From Natrialbaceae archaeon Tc-Br11_E2g14 (lineage in GTDB: Archaea; Halobacteriota; Halobacteria; Halobacteriales; Natrialbaceae), in NCBI GenBank assembly GCA_001564275.1, contig LKND01000007.1, positions 1 to 56,897 of the forward strand: 56,897 nt of DNA, in the 5' to 3' direction. The notes beneath the pieces are model-generated. The model ran no database searches. It was given only the letters and a program-made list of their open reading frames with translations, and was not told the origin of the DNA. This document shows, one piece after another, positions 9,261-16,401 of the stretch. A program made the translations under genes and the position numbers. Numbering within the stretch: the stretch's first letter is position 1; each line of letters begins with the position of its first letter.

Positions 9261-9512
9261 ATGCCCAGAACAACGCTCAACCACTCGAGCCAACCGATGA
9301 GTATGCGGGTCATCAACGCCATCGCCGATGCCCGAGACGTCGATCCGCTGGACCTCGAGGTCCCGCTTTTCGATGCGATCAACCCCGAAGCCCTCGACAA
9401 CCTGTTCCAGCCTGAGACGCCCTGTGCGGTCACGTTCGAATACGACGGCCAGTCGGTGACCGTCGAAAGCGACGGCACGGTCGTCGTCGAGGACCTACAG
9501 CCGCGCGTATGA
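9261..9512 (+). CDS. HalOD1 output-domain protein
   Basis: This 83-residue protein consists of a single HalOD1 domain, a small haloarchaeal module found alone or at the ends of signalling proteins. The conserved pattern is visible: a helix VINAIADARDVDPLDLEVPL, then DAINPEALDNLF, and a terminal beta hairpin VTFEYDGQSVTVESDGTVVV. The first ATG in frame is 9261; TTG at 9255 and ATG codons at 9297 and 9303 are alternatives. An A/T-rich box (GTATACATAAAAT, about 9208-9220) lies upstream. It is divergent from the Bat-like regulator and 39 bp before the PAS protein gene, so the three form a likely signalling block. Confidence 0.85.
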   Translation: MPRTTLNHSSQPMSMRVINAIADARDVDPLDLEVPLFDAINPEALDNLFQPETPCAVTFEYDGQSVTVESDGTVVVEDLQPRV

Positions 9513-9551
9513 TCGCGATGGAACGCCCTCCCGCCACGATGAATTCCGCAC

Positions 9552-10394
9552 ATGCCGCTGTGGTCCACCGATAGCGACGGAGGCCCCCGGGACCGGAACG
9601 AGACCGCTGCTGTCGACGTGGATCGTGCGAAACCTATCAACGTCCGCGTCCTGGGTCCGCGAGCGACCGCGACGGCCGTCGCCAGCGCCCTCGAGGACCA
9701 AACGGGCCTGGAGATCAGCGGGGTGACCGTCCCGGCTACCCTCGACACGACCGATGACGCGCCGATGGACGCTGACTGTTTGCTGGTGATCGGCGCCCCG
9801 GAGGATGCGGAGAACACGGCGGACGCACGATGCGGGCCCCGCTGGCTCACCCTCCGTGGGGGACTCGAGGGTGAACACGCGCTCCCGATTGTGTACTGTG
9901 GACCGAGCCCCGACCACGAACTGCTCGAGGCGCTGGCGAGCGATCCACTCGCCGGTCTCGTCCAGGTCGCGGATCTCGAGGCGATAGACGAGGCCGAACG
10001 GCTCGCCTGTGCCGGCGAGGTTCGACAGGTGGTCGCCTGTGGACGCACTCGGCAGGCCAATCGCCGCCTCCGCGCCGCCCTCGAGAGCGTCGATGCGGGC
10101 GTGGCGGTCATCGAGGGTGACCGGATCGTCACCGCGAACGACCGCTTTGCCGTCCACGTCGGCCGCTCGCCCGCCGAGGTTCAGGGAACACCCTGGCGTC
10201 GGTGGTTCGGTTCGGCGACCGTCGACCAACTCGAGCACACGGCGATTCCGGCGGCCCGGGAGGGGTGGCACTGGCGGGGCACCTGTCCGATCCGGTCGGC
10301 GGATGCACCCGTCGTGGTCGAGGTGACCGTCCGACAGCTGGACGAGCGTCGGCAGGCGTTCGTGCTCGAGCCGGCAGCAGCCACCCACGACTGA
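9552..10394 (+). CDS. PAS-domain protein with a receiver-like N-terminal domain
   Basis: This 280-residue soluble protein has two parts. The N-terminal half (about 25-160) has the alternating beta/alpha pattern of a CheY-like receiver (INVRVLGPRATATAVASALE, ADCLLVIGAPED, LPIVYCGPSPDHELLEALA), but I do not see the usual phosphoacceptor and lysine arrangement, so it may be a pseudo-receiver. The C-terminal half (about 165-275) looks like a PAS domain (LESVDAGVAVIEGDRIVTAN and GRSPAEVQGTPWRRWF). There is no kinase or DNA-binding domain. It follows the HalOD1 gene by 39 bp, probably in the same transcript, and lies beside the divergent Bat-like regulator. Its output is unknown. Confidence 0.75.
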   Translation: MPLWSTDSDGGPRDRNETAAVDVDRAKPINVRVLGPRATATAVASALEDQTGLEISGVTVPATLDTTDDAPMDADCLLVIGAPEDAENTADARCGPRWLTLRGGLEGEHALPIVYCGPSPDHELLEALASDPLAGLVQVADLEAIDEAERLACAGEVRQVVACGRTRQANRRLRAALESVDAGVAVIEGDRIVTANDRFAVHVGRSPAEVQGTPWRRWFGSATVDQLEHTAIPAAREGWHWRGTCPIRSADAPVVVEVTVRQLDERRQAFVLEPAAATHD

Positions 10395-10723
10395 TGGGCA
10401 GTGGTATCGCCAGGTCCAGGCGAGTGCCGAACCCGGTGCGGGCGGGCCGCCCAATAGCAGTACACCACCCCAGGGATCACCGAGCGTCGATTCCCGTTCC
10501 AGTTGCCGAGCGTGTCGGAGAACAGTGGGCGGGCTGGCCGCAGCCGGCGAAGCGACCCCGGTCCTGGTCCCACACACCCTCACGATACCACGGCTCACAA
10601 CCGGTCTATCACCGGTTCTGAGTCGACTCGCAGTGAGGGTGTGTAACTCGTTTCAATTGTTACTATCGGCGAACGTACCCGACACCAATCGGCGGACGTC
10701 ATCAGGGTCGCGTTGGAACGTCG
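10395..10723. other. Intergenic between convergent genes, with a hairpin
   Basis: I see no credible gene in this 329-bp gap. A perfect 7-bp inverted repeat, AACCGGT-ctatc-ACCGGTT (10599-10617), could be a bidirectional termination or regulatory hairpin; it is not followed by a long T-run. A short A/T-rich patch (CAATTGTTACTAT) follows at about 10654-10666. Confidence 0.5.
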
Positions 10724-12013
10724 CTACGTCCCGTGATCCCACGAGCCCATGTACTCGTGTTGGGTCTCCGTGAGATCGTCGAAGGTGACGCCCTCGGCCT
10801 CGAGTTTGATCTCGGCGATCTCCCGGTCGAGGTCGTCCGGAACGTCGTGGACGCCGGCGTCGTAGGCATCACCGTTGTCGACCAACTCCCGCACACAGGC
10901 AGCCTGGACACCGAAGCTCTGGTCCATGACCTCGACGGGGTGGCCAAGCGAGATCGGTGCTGCGAGATTCACTAACCGGCCCTCGGCGATCACGTTCAGC
11001 CGACGGCCGTCCTCGAGTTCGTAGGCCTGGACGCCGTCGCGGGCCTCGTAGGTGTCGACGGCCAGCTCCTCGAGGCCATCGAGATCGATCTCGATGTCGA
11101 AGTGGCCGGCGTTGGCGAGCAAGACACCGTCCTGCATGACCTCGAAATGCTCCTCGACGATGACGTCGCGGTTGCCCGTCGTCGTGATGAAGACGTCGCC
11201 CCTGACGGCTGCCTCGGCCATCGGCATGACGTCGTAGCCCTCCATGTGCGCCTCGAGCGCGCGTCGGGGTTCCACCTCGGTGACGATGACGTTCGCGTTC
11301 TGTCCCGCCGCTTTGCGAGCGACGCCCTTGCCACAGTAGCCGAAGCCGGCGACGACGACGTTCTTGCTGGCCCACGAGAGGTTCGTGGTCATCGCGATGG
11401 ACGCGAGCGAGGACTCACCGGTGCCGTGGACGTTGTCGAACAGGCGTTTCATCGGCGTGTCGTTGACCGCGAACACCGGGTACTCGAGGGCGTCGTCGTC
11501 GTCCATCGCGCGCAAGCGGTGGACGCCCGTGGTCGTCTCCTCGGCCCCGCCGACGATGCCGTCGATCAGTTCCGGGTAGTCCTCGTGGATCGCCGCCACG
11601 AGGTCCATCCCGTCGTCGACGGTGATCGTCGGCTCGAGGTCGAGGGTCGCGTGGATCGCCTCGTAGTACGCCTCGTCGTCGACGCCACGGCGGGCGTAGC
11701 TCGTGATGTTCTCGTGGGTGTCGAGGGCCGCACTGACGTCGTCGTGAGTCGACAGTGGATTACAGCCGGTGATGGCGACCTCTGCGCCGCCGTCGGCGAG
11801 CACCTCGACCAGGATCGCGGTCTTCGCCTCGACGTGCATCGCCATCGCGATGCGGTCGCCCTCGAGCGGGCGCTCGGCCTCGAACTCCCCGCGGATGGCG
11901 GCCATGATCGGCATGTGCTGGGCGGCCCACTCCATCTTGCGTCGGCCCTCCTCGCGGGCCGACTCGAGATCGGCTGCCGATAGCTGCTCGCTGATCGGCG
12001 GATACGTGGTCAT
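10724..12013 (-). CDS. ahcY: S-adenosyl-L-homocysteine hydrolase
   Basis: AhcY cleaves S-adenosylhomocysteine (in some archaea possibly S-inosylhomocysteine) to homocysteine and the nucleoside, clearing the by-product of methylation. The 429-residue protein has the substrate-binding region with EAKTAILVEVLADGGAEVAI, GCNPLSTHDDVSAAL, DDGMDLV and NDTPMKRLFDNVHGTGES, then the NAD-binding GFGYCGKGVARKA loop near residue 220. The C terminus ends ...DLTETQHEYMGSWDHGT; in this family the tail helps bind cofactor in the tetramer. A T-rich box on the minus strand about 27 bp before the ATG (around 12038-12045) suggests a nearly leaderless message. Further upstream lie the paired TACTnnnAGTA dyads described separately. 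Confidence 0.95.
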   Translation of the reverse strand: MTTYPPISEQLSAADLESAREEGRRKMEWAAQHMPIMAAIRGEFEAERPLEGDRIAMAMHVEAKTAILVEVLADGGAEVAITGCNPLSTHDDVSAALDTHENITSYARRGVDDEAYYEAIHATLDLEPTITVDDGMDLVAAIHEDYPELIDGIVGGAEETTTGVHRLRAMDDDDALEYPVFAVNDTPMKRLFDNVHGTGESSLASIAMTTNLSWASKNVVVAGFGYCGKGVARKAAGQNANVIVTEVEPRRALEAHMEGYDVMPMAEAAVRGDVFITTTGNRDVIVEEHFEVMQDGVLLANAGHFDIEIDLDGLEELAVDTYEARDGVQAYELEDGRRLNVIAEGRLVNLAAPISLGHPVEVMDQSFGVQAACVRELVDNGDAYDAGVHDVPDDLDREIAEIKLEAEGVTFDDLTETQHEYMGSWDHGT

Positions 12014-12107
12014 GACCGGCTAGATGGAAGGCACGATCAAAACCCTACCGAAGGCGGGTGGTCGGCCCTGTTTCGGGGGTTCGAGTCGAAATCGGGAGAC
12101 GAGGATA

Positions 12108-12170
12108 ACTTCGATACTCAAAGTAATTCGATATCGACGCCGTAGTTTTGGACTTCGAATACTAAAAGTA
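12108..12170. promoter_or_regulatory. Paired TACTnnnAGTA dyads upstream of ahcY
   Basis: Two related copies, ACTTCGATACTCAAAGTA (12108-12125) and ACTTCGAATACTAAAAGTA (12152-12170), each contain an 11-bp dyad: TACTCAAAGTA at 12115-12125 and TACTAAAAGTA at 12160-12170. The dyad centres are 45 bp apart, roughly four helical turns. They lie 95-157 bp upstream of the ahcY start in an A/T-rich island. This looks like a double operator for a dimeric regulator, but the regulator and the target are inferred. Confidence 0.4.
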
Positions 12171-12335
12171 CAGCGAGGGACCGCCAGACCGAGCAGCTGT
12201 GTGTCGGTGGCGAACGCAGAAGGGATTGACCGACTCGAGCGGGGTGGCGTGCCTCTGACAGCGTCCTGGGAGACTCGAGACGGTCGTCGATGGACGGGCC
12301 GGTCGCGGGTTGGCGACCAGCCTGGTCGTGGGGGA

Positions 12336-13124
12336 TTACTCCTCGGTGTCCTCGTCGCTCTCCTCGTCAGTTGCCGACGCATCGTCTTCACCGTCCTCGC
12401 TGGCCGACTGGCCGGGTGGACCCTGCTCGTCGTCCTCGCCGTCACTCGCGTTGGCGTGGCCCGGTGGGCCTTGCTCGTCATCGCTCACGTTGCCGTCGCT
12501 TACGTTCTCGTCGCTCGCGTTGTCGGCGACATCCTCACCGGCGTCGTCACTCGCGTTGGCGTGCCCCGGTGGACCCTGCTCACTGTCGTTGGACGGCCCG
12601 GCGTGGTCCGGTGGGCCAGCGTGATCGGGGGCGTTACCCGGGTTGTTGCTCACGACGAAATCCGCGACGGCGACGCCGATCCCGGTCTCGTTCTCGGCTT
12701 GCTGCTCGTGAACGAACGAGGAGACGAGATCGCCGAAGGACGCGTCGTCGCTCGGTGCCTCGTCTTCAGTCCCTTCGAGCGTGACCGTCTCGCTCACCGA
12801 CTCGTTGTCCGCCGTGGCGGTGAACGTCGTGTTGACCGTCTCGTTCGGCGACTCGAGGGTGACGGTGCCGTTCTCGTCGGTCTCGTAGCTACCCGCTTCC
12901 GCGTAGGTGTCGTTCTCGGCCACCGAGACGTTGAGCGTCGCGTTCGCGACCGCACTCTCGTTGTCCGTGACGGTGACGTCGACCGCCTCGTGTTGGTCGA
13001 CCTCGATCTCGAGACCCGTGTCGGCCTCGTCATCCTCGGACGCCGCGACCGCGCCGAGGGGCGCGAAGGCCACACCGATCATTGCCACGGCCAGGGCGAC
13101 CGCGACGAGTGTTCTGGTGTGCAT
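12336..13124 (-). CDS. Secreted acidic protein with GPPGHANASD repeats
   Basis: This 262-residue protein has a Sec-type signal peptide (MHTRTLVAVALAVAMIGVAFAPLGAVAA, cleaved near residue 28) and an extracellular beta-sandwich-like region (about 35-115, with many Asn-x-Thr/Ser sequons such as NATLNVS and NTTF). A helix follows (DLVSSFVHEQQAENETG), then a low-complexity tail made of DEQGPPGHANASD-like units with short variants (DHAGPP, GPPGQSAS) and a very acidic end. I do not recognise the family. The tail resembles flexible, glycosylatable linkers of archaeal surface proteins, but no membrane or cell-wall anchor is visible at the C terminus. A TATA-like box on the minus strand (13150-13158) sits about 29 bp before the ATG and supports the start. 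Confidence 0.8.
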   Translation of the reverse strand: MHTRTLVAVALAVAMIGVAFAPLGAVAASEDDEADTGLEIEVDQHEAVDVTVTDNESAVANATLNVSVAENDTYAEAGSYETDENGTVTLESPNETVNTTFTATADNESVSETVTLEGTEDEAPSDDASFGDLVSSFVHEQQAENETGIGVAVADFVVSNNPGNAPDHAGPPDHAGPSNDSEQGPPGHANASDDAGEDVADNASDENVSDGNVSDDEQGPPGHANASDGEDDEQGPPGQSASEDGEDDASATDEESDEDTEE

Positions 13125-13149
13125 CTGTATCCATCCCTGATCGGGTCCA

Positions 13150-13158
13150 ACATATAAA
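13150..13158 (-). promoter_or_regulatory. TATA-like box of the secreted repeat protein gene
   Basis: Read on the minus strand this is GTTTATATG, about 26-34 bp before the ATG at 13124. This fits an archaeal core promoter giving a near-leaderless message. Confidence 0.6.
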
Positions 13159-13280
13159 CCCGGCCGGCAGTTCGCTTGAGTTGACTGTCTGTTTAACGTT
13201 ATTTACTTCGTTTATAGCGTTTATCGAGTAAGCTGAGGGTTTTTATTCGTTTACGCCCAACTCCGCAGATGCAGTGGACT

Positions 13281-13387
13281 GTTCGAGTGGGTGATACGGT
13301 TTAGTGTCACTGTTTACCCGTGAGTGCTAGCCCGGGTTCGGCACTCACCGGGAAGAGACGACACTAATCCGTATGAACCGCTCGAAC
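13281..13387. repeat. Long imperfect inverted repeat (hairpin) of 107 bp
   Basis: The left arm 13281-13308 and right arm 13360-13387 are complementary at 24 of 28 positions when the right arm is reverse-complemented. Inside them lies a second perfect stem, GTGAGTGC (13320-13327) with GCACTCAC (13341-13348). The whole could fold as one extended hairpin. It lies between the divergent secreted-protein and dolichol-kinase-like genes and carries no ORF. A non-autonomous mobile-element remnant, a structured RNA or a regulatory cruciform are all possible. Confidence 0.55.
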
Positions 13388-13442
13388 GACGAGCGCCGAC
13401 GTGTTCGCGCAATCGTCGCTGGGGACGACACATCGATGAACT

Positions 13443-13449
13443 GAATATC
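13443..13449 (+). promoter_or_regulatory. TATA-like box of the dolichol-kinase-like gene
   Basis: GAATATC lies about 25 bp before the ATG at 13471. Together with the downstream protein family it decides that start over the longer reading frame beginning at 13324, whose extra 49 residues look non-coding and overlap the hairpin. Confidence 0.5.
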
Positions 13450-13470
13450 CCCCCTCCCAACAGCCGGCAC

Positions 13471-14061
13471 ATGGCTGACGAACTCAAGCGACGACTGGTC
13501 CACGCCAGCGGGGCCGGCCTCGTCGCCCTCTATCTCCTCGCTGCTCATTTCGACCTGGGGCTCACCTGGGCTCGGTTTCAGGCCCTGATGATCGTGTTGG
13601 CCCTCGGAGCCATCGCCCTCGAGGTCCTGCGCCTGCAGGTTGGGCTCGAGTGGTGGATCTACGATAAGCTCACGCGGGAGTACGAGGCCGACCAGTTCGC
13701 CGGCTACGGTTACTACATGGTCAGTATGACGTTCGCCGTCCTGGTCTTTCCCGAACCGCTGGCACTCGCGGGCATGCTGATGCTGGCGATCGGCGACCCG
13801 CTCAGCGGCTTGGTTTCGGACAACACGCTCAAGCGCGTGAAACACCCGAAGACGCTGGCCACGATGTTGGTCGTCTCGACCCTGTTGGCGCTGCCGTTCT
13901 TCCTCGAGGCTCCACAGGTCGCCGTCGCCGCGGCAATCGGAGCCACCATCGCCGACGGCATCAAGGTACAACTCGGGGACTTCATTCTCGACGACAACCT
14001 GACGATTCCGATTTACGCCGGCGTCCTCGGGTACCTAGCCCTCGAGTTCGTCCCGCTCTGA
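13471..14061 (+). CDS. Dolichol/phytol kinase-like CTP-dependent membrane protein
   Basis: This 196-residue membrane protein with about six transmembrane segments resembles the dolichol kinase/phosphatidate cytidylyltransferase-like family. Features are the N-terminal ELKRRLVHASGAGLVALYLL, with basic residues followed by a His-containing helix; a central MLAIGDPLSGLVSDNTLKR loop with the acidic residues of the active site; and AAIGATIADGI followed by DDNLTIPIYAGVLGYLALE. In archaea such enzymes are candidates for phosphorylating dolichol or geranylgeraniol for glycosylation or lipid recycling; the substrate here is inferred from the family. The gene is convergent with nasA, 16 bp apart. Confidence 0.8.
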   Translation: MADELKRRLVHASGAGLVALYLLAAHFDLGLTWARFQALMIVLALGAIALEVLRLQVGLEWWIYDKLTREYEADQFAGYGYYMVSMTFAVLVFPEPLALAGMLMLAIGDPLSGLVSDNTLKRVKHPKTLATMLVVSTLLALPFFLEAPQVAVAAAIGATIADGIKVQLGDFILDDNLTIPIYAGVLGYLALEFVPL

Positions 14062-14077
14062 TGGCCGGCTCACGCCG

Positions 14078-16207
14078 TCACGGCCCCCACTCGAGAGTCA
14101 CGGCACACTGCTTGTAGTGGGGTTCTCTCGAGCGTGGATCGACTGCCGGGACGGTCAACTCGTTCGTCGCGGGGTGGTGGACCGGGAGCCAGACCACCCC
14201 CTCGGGAACGCGCGAATCCCGATCGAGCATTGCCGTCACGGCCCCCCGTCGGGACCGGATCCGCACGCTCGGTGTCCCCATCGATTCGGAACGGCCCTCG
14301 AGGGCTGACGGCGGTGTCGAATCCAGCGTGCGTGTCGCCGTCCTGGGGTGAACTCGGGCCACGAGGTCGTCATTGCGGGCCCGGACGCCGGTGTTGTACG
14401 ATTCCGCCAGACGAGCGGTTGTCAACGTCAGCGGGAATCGGTCGTCGGTTGGTTCCGGGAGCGCTCTCGGCATCGCGTCCGAGAATCGGGCTCGTCCCGA
14501 CGGCGTGGGAAACGACCAGGAGCTGGCCCCACCAGTACCGTCTCCGGCCGGCCCGCCGGCGTCGTTCTCACCGTCCGGGTCACCCTCGTGGTATCGGTAG
14601 CCACCGGCGTCGTCGGGGGTGGGTGCGGGCCACCGGACTGCGAGTTCGGCCTCGAGTCGATCGTAGCTCACTCCCGAGCAATCGGCGGAGGTGCCCGCGG
14701 TGAGTGCGGCGATCTCCTCGAAGACGGCCTCGGGCGTCGGCGGCTCCTCGAAGAGCCCAGGGACGACTCGGGTCGCGAGTTCCCCGATTATCTCGAGGTC
14801 GGTCTTCACCCCGTGGGGTGTGTCGGTCGCCGCCCGAACCCGCGAAATCGTCCGCTCCATGTTCATCGCCGTCCCCTCGGATTCGCCCCAGGTTGCGGCC
14901 GGGAGCACCACGTCCGCCCGTTCGACCGTTTCGCTGTGGAAGGCGTCCTGGACGACCAGAAACGCGTCCTCGAGGCGGTCGCGAACGCGAGTGGCGTCCG
15001 GCAGTCCGGCAGCCGGGTTCGTCGCGACGGCGTAGACGGCCTCGACCGCGTCGTCGATGGCCTCGACGATGCCAACGGGACCAGGCCCTGTCACCGCGGG
15101 GAGCCGCGAGGGCGGGACGCCCCAGACCTCGGCGACGGCTTTGCGGTGGCTCGGGTCCGCGAACGGCCGCTGTCCGGGCCAGGTCCCCTTGGCCGAACAG
15201 ACGCGGGCGCCCATCGAGTTCGCCTGGCCAGTCAGCGAGAACGGGCCGGAACCGGGCCCGAGCGTTCCGGTCGCCAGACAGCAGTCGATCAACGCCCCCG
15301 CGGTGGCCGTGCCGGCGACCGACTGGTTGACGCCCATCCCCCAGTACACCAGCGCGCGGTCCCGAAAGCCGTCGGCGAGCCGGTCGACGGCCGCGTGGGA
15401 GACGCCGGCCCGGGCTGCGGCTGCGGCGGGATCGGGGAGTTCCTCGAGCAGGGCGTCGAACCCCGTGGTGTGGCTCGCGATGAACGCCTCGTCGTGTTCG
15501 TCGCGCTCGACGATGCGGGCGAGGATGGCTCGAGCGAGCGCGAGATCACCGCCTGGGTCTGGCGCGACGTGGACATCCGCGTGATCGACGGTCTCGCTTT
15601 CGACGGGATCGACGACGAGCAACTGGCTGCCATCGGCGGTAGCGCTCGCGGTGATCCACCGGAAGAGGACGGGATGGGAAACGGCCGGGTTCGCCCCCCA
15701 GACGAGGTGGGTGTCAGCGTTCGGGATATCGTCGTACGTCGGGGGCGGCCCATCGCTGCCGAAGGCGTCGTACTGGGCGGTCACCGCACTGGCCATACAC
15801 AGGGTCGTGTTCGCATCGTAGTGGCGCGTCCCGAACCCACCGCGGGCGAGTTTCCCCAGGGCGTAGGTTGCCTCGTTCGTCTGCTGGCCACTGCCCAGGA
15901 CTGCGACTGCATCGGGGCTTCGCTCGAGGGCGGCCTCGATCCCCGCCGTGGCTCGCTCGAGGGCGTTCGGCCACGTCGTCGCCACGAGGTCGCCCTTACG
16001 GCGGACCAGCGGCCGTTTGAGTCGCGTCCCGTCGGGGTCGGCCGTCTCGCGAATCCCACGCTTGCAGGCTGCCCCGCGGGTCGTCGGATGGGACGGGTCG
16101 CCGCGAACGTCGTCGAGTCCCCGGCCCGACTCGTCGCCTCGCTGCAGGAATCCACAGCCGACGGCACAGCGCATGCACGTCGTTGGAACCCGTTCTCGGT
16201 CGCTCAC
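14078..16207 (-). CDS. nasA: Assimilatory nitrate reductase (molybdopterin oxidoreductase)
   Basis: This 709-residue protein of the molybdopterin bis-MGD family reduces nitrate to nitrite in the cytoplasm with ferredoxin as likely donor. Cys11, Cys14, Cys18 and Cys48 (TTCMRCAVGCG ... AACKRG) form the N-terminal [4Fe-4S] site. The Mo-bisMGD domain follows (HYDANTTLCMASAV, LVWGANPAVSHPV, YWGMGVNQSVAGTA), with LSVNP-like ATNPAAGLPD, WGESEGTAMNMERTISRV and a C-terminal cap with LTTARLAESYNTGVR. There is no Tat signal, which fits an assimilatory enzyme. The start is GTG at 16207, seven codons before the TTCMRC motif. The usual partners (nitrite reductase, nitrate transporter, MobA-like NasB) are not next to it. 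Its neighbours are the dolichol-kinase-like gene and tatC. Confidence 0.88.
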   Translation of the reverse strand: MSDRERVPTTCMRCAVGCGFLQRGDESGRGLDDVRGDPSHPTTRGAACKRGIRETADPDGTRLKRPLVRRKGDLVATTWPNALERATAGIEAALERSPDAVAVLGSGQQTNEATYALGKLARGGFGTRHYDANTTLCMASAVTAQYDAFGSDGPPPTYDDIPNADTHLVWGANPAVSHPVLFRWITASATADGSQLLVVDPVESETVDHADVHVAPDPGGDLALARAILARIVERDEHDEAFIASHTTGFDALLEELPDPAAAAARAGVSHAAVDRLADGFRDRALVYWGMGVNQSVAGTATAGALIDCCLATGTLGPGSGPFSLTGQANSMGARVCSAKGTWPGQRPFADPSHRKAVAEVWGVPPSRLPAVTGPGPVGIVEAIDDAVEAVYAVATNPAAGLPDATRVRDRLEDAFLVVQDAFHSETVERADVVLPAATWGESEGTAMNMERTISRVRAATDTPHGVKTDLEIIGELATRVVPGLFEEPPTPEAVFEEIAALTAGTSADCSGVSYDRLEAELAVRWPAPTPDDAGGYRYHEGDPDGENDAGGPAGDGTGGASSWSFPTPSGRARFSDAMPRALPEPTDDRFPLTLTTARLAESYNTGVRARNDDLVARVHPRTATRTLDSTPPSALEGRSESMGTPSVRIRSRRGAVTAMLDRDSRVPEGVVWLPVHHPATNELTVPAVDPRSREPHYKQCAVTLEWGP

Positions 16208-16401
16208 GTCGGATCACCCGAGGTCCACTCGAGTGAACGGGTGGTGGTCCCCATCCCGATCGACATCGGAACGTTGGCAGGAATCATTCACGACGTCACT
16301 GTCCCATGGTCGCCGTTCCTGGAATATAACCGTTCCCGAGCAGACGGGAGTGCGTCGTCTCCGACGGCTGTCGCCTTCGGTACTCCGGCGGGAGTGTGCG
16401 C

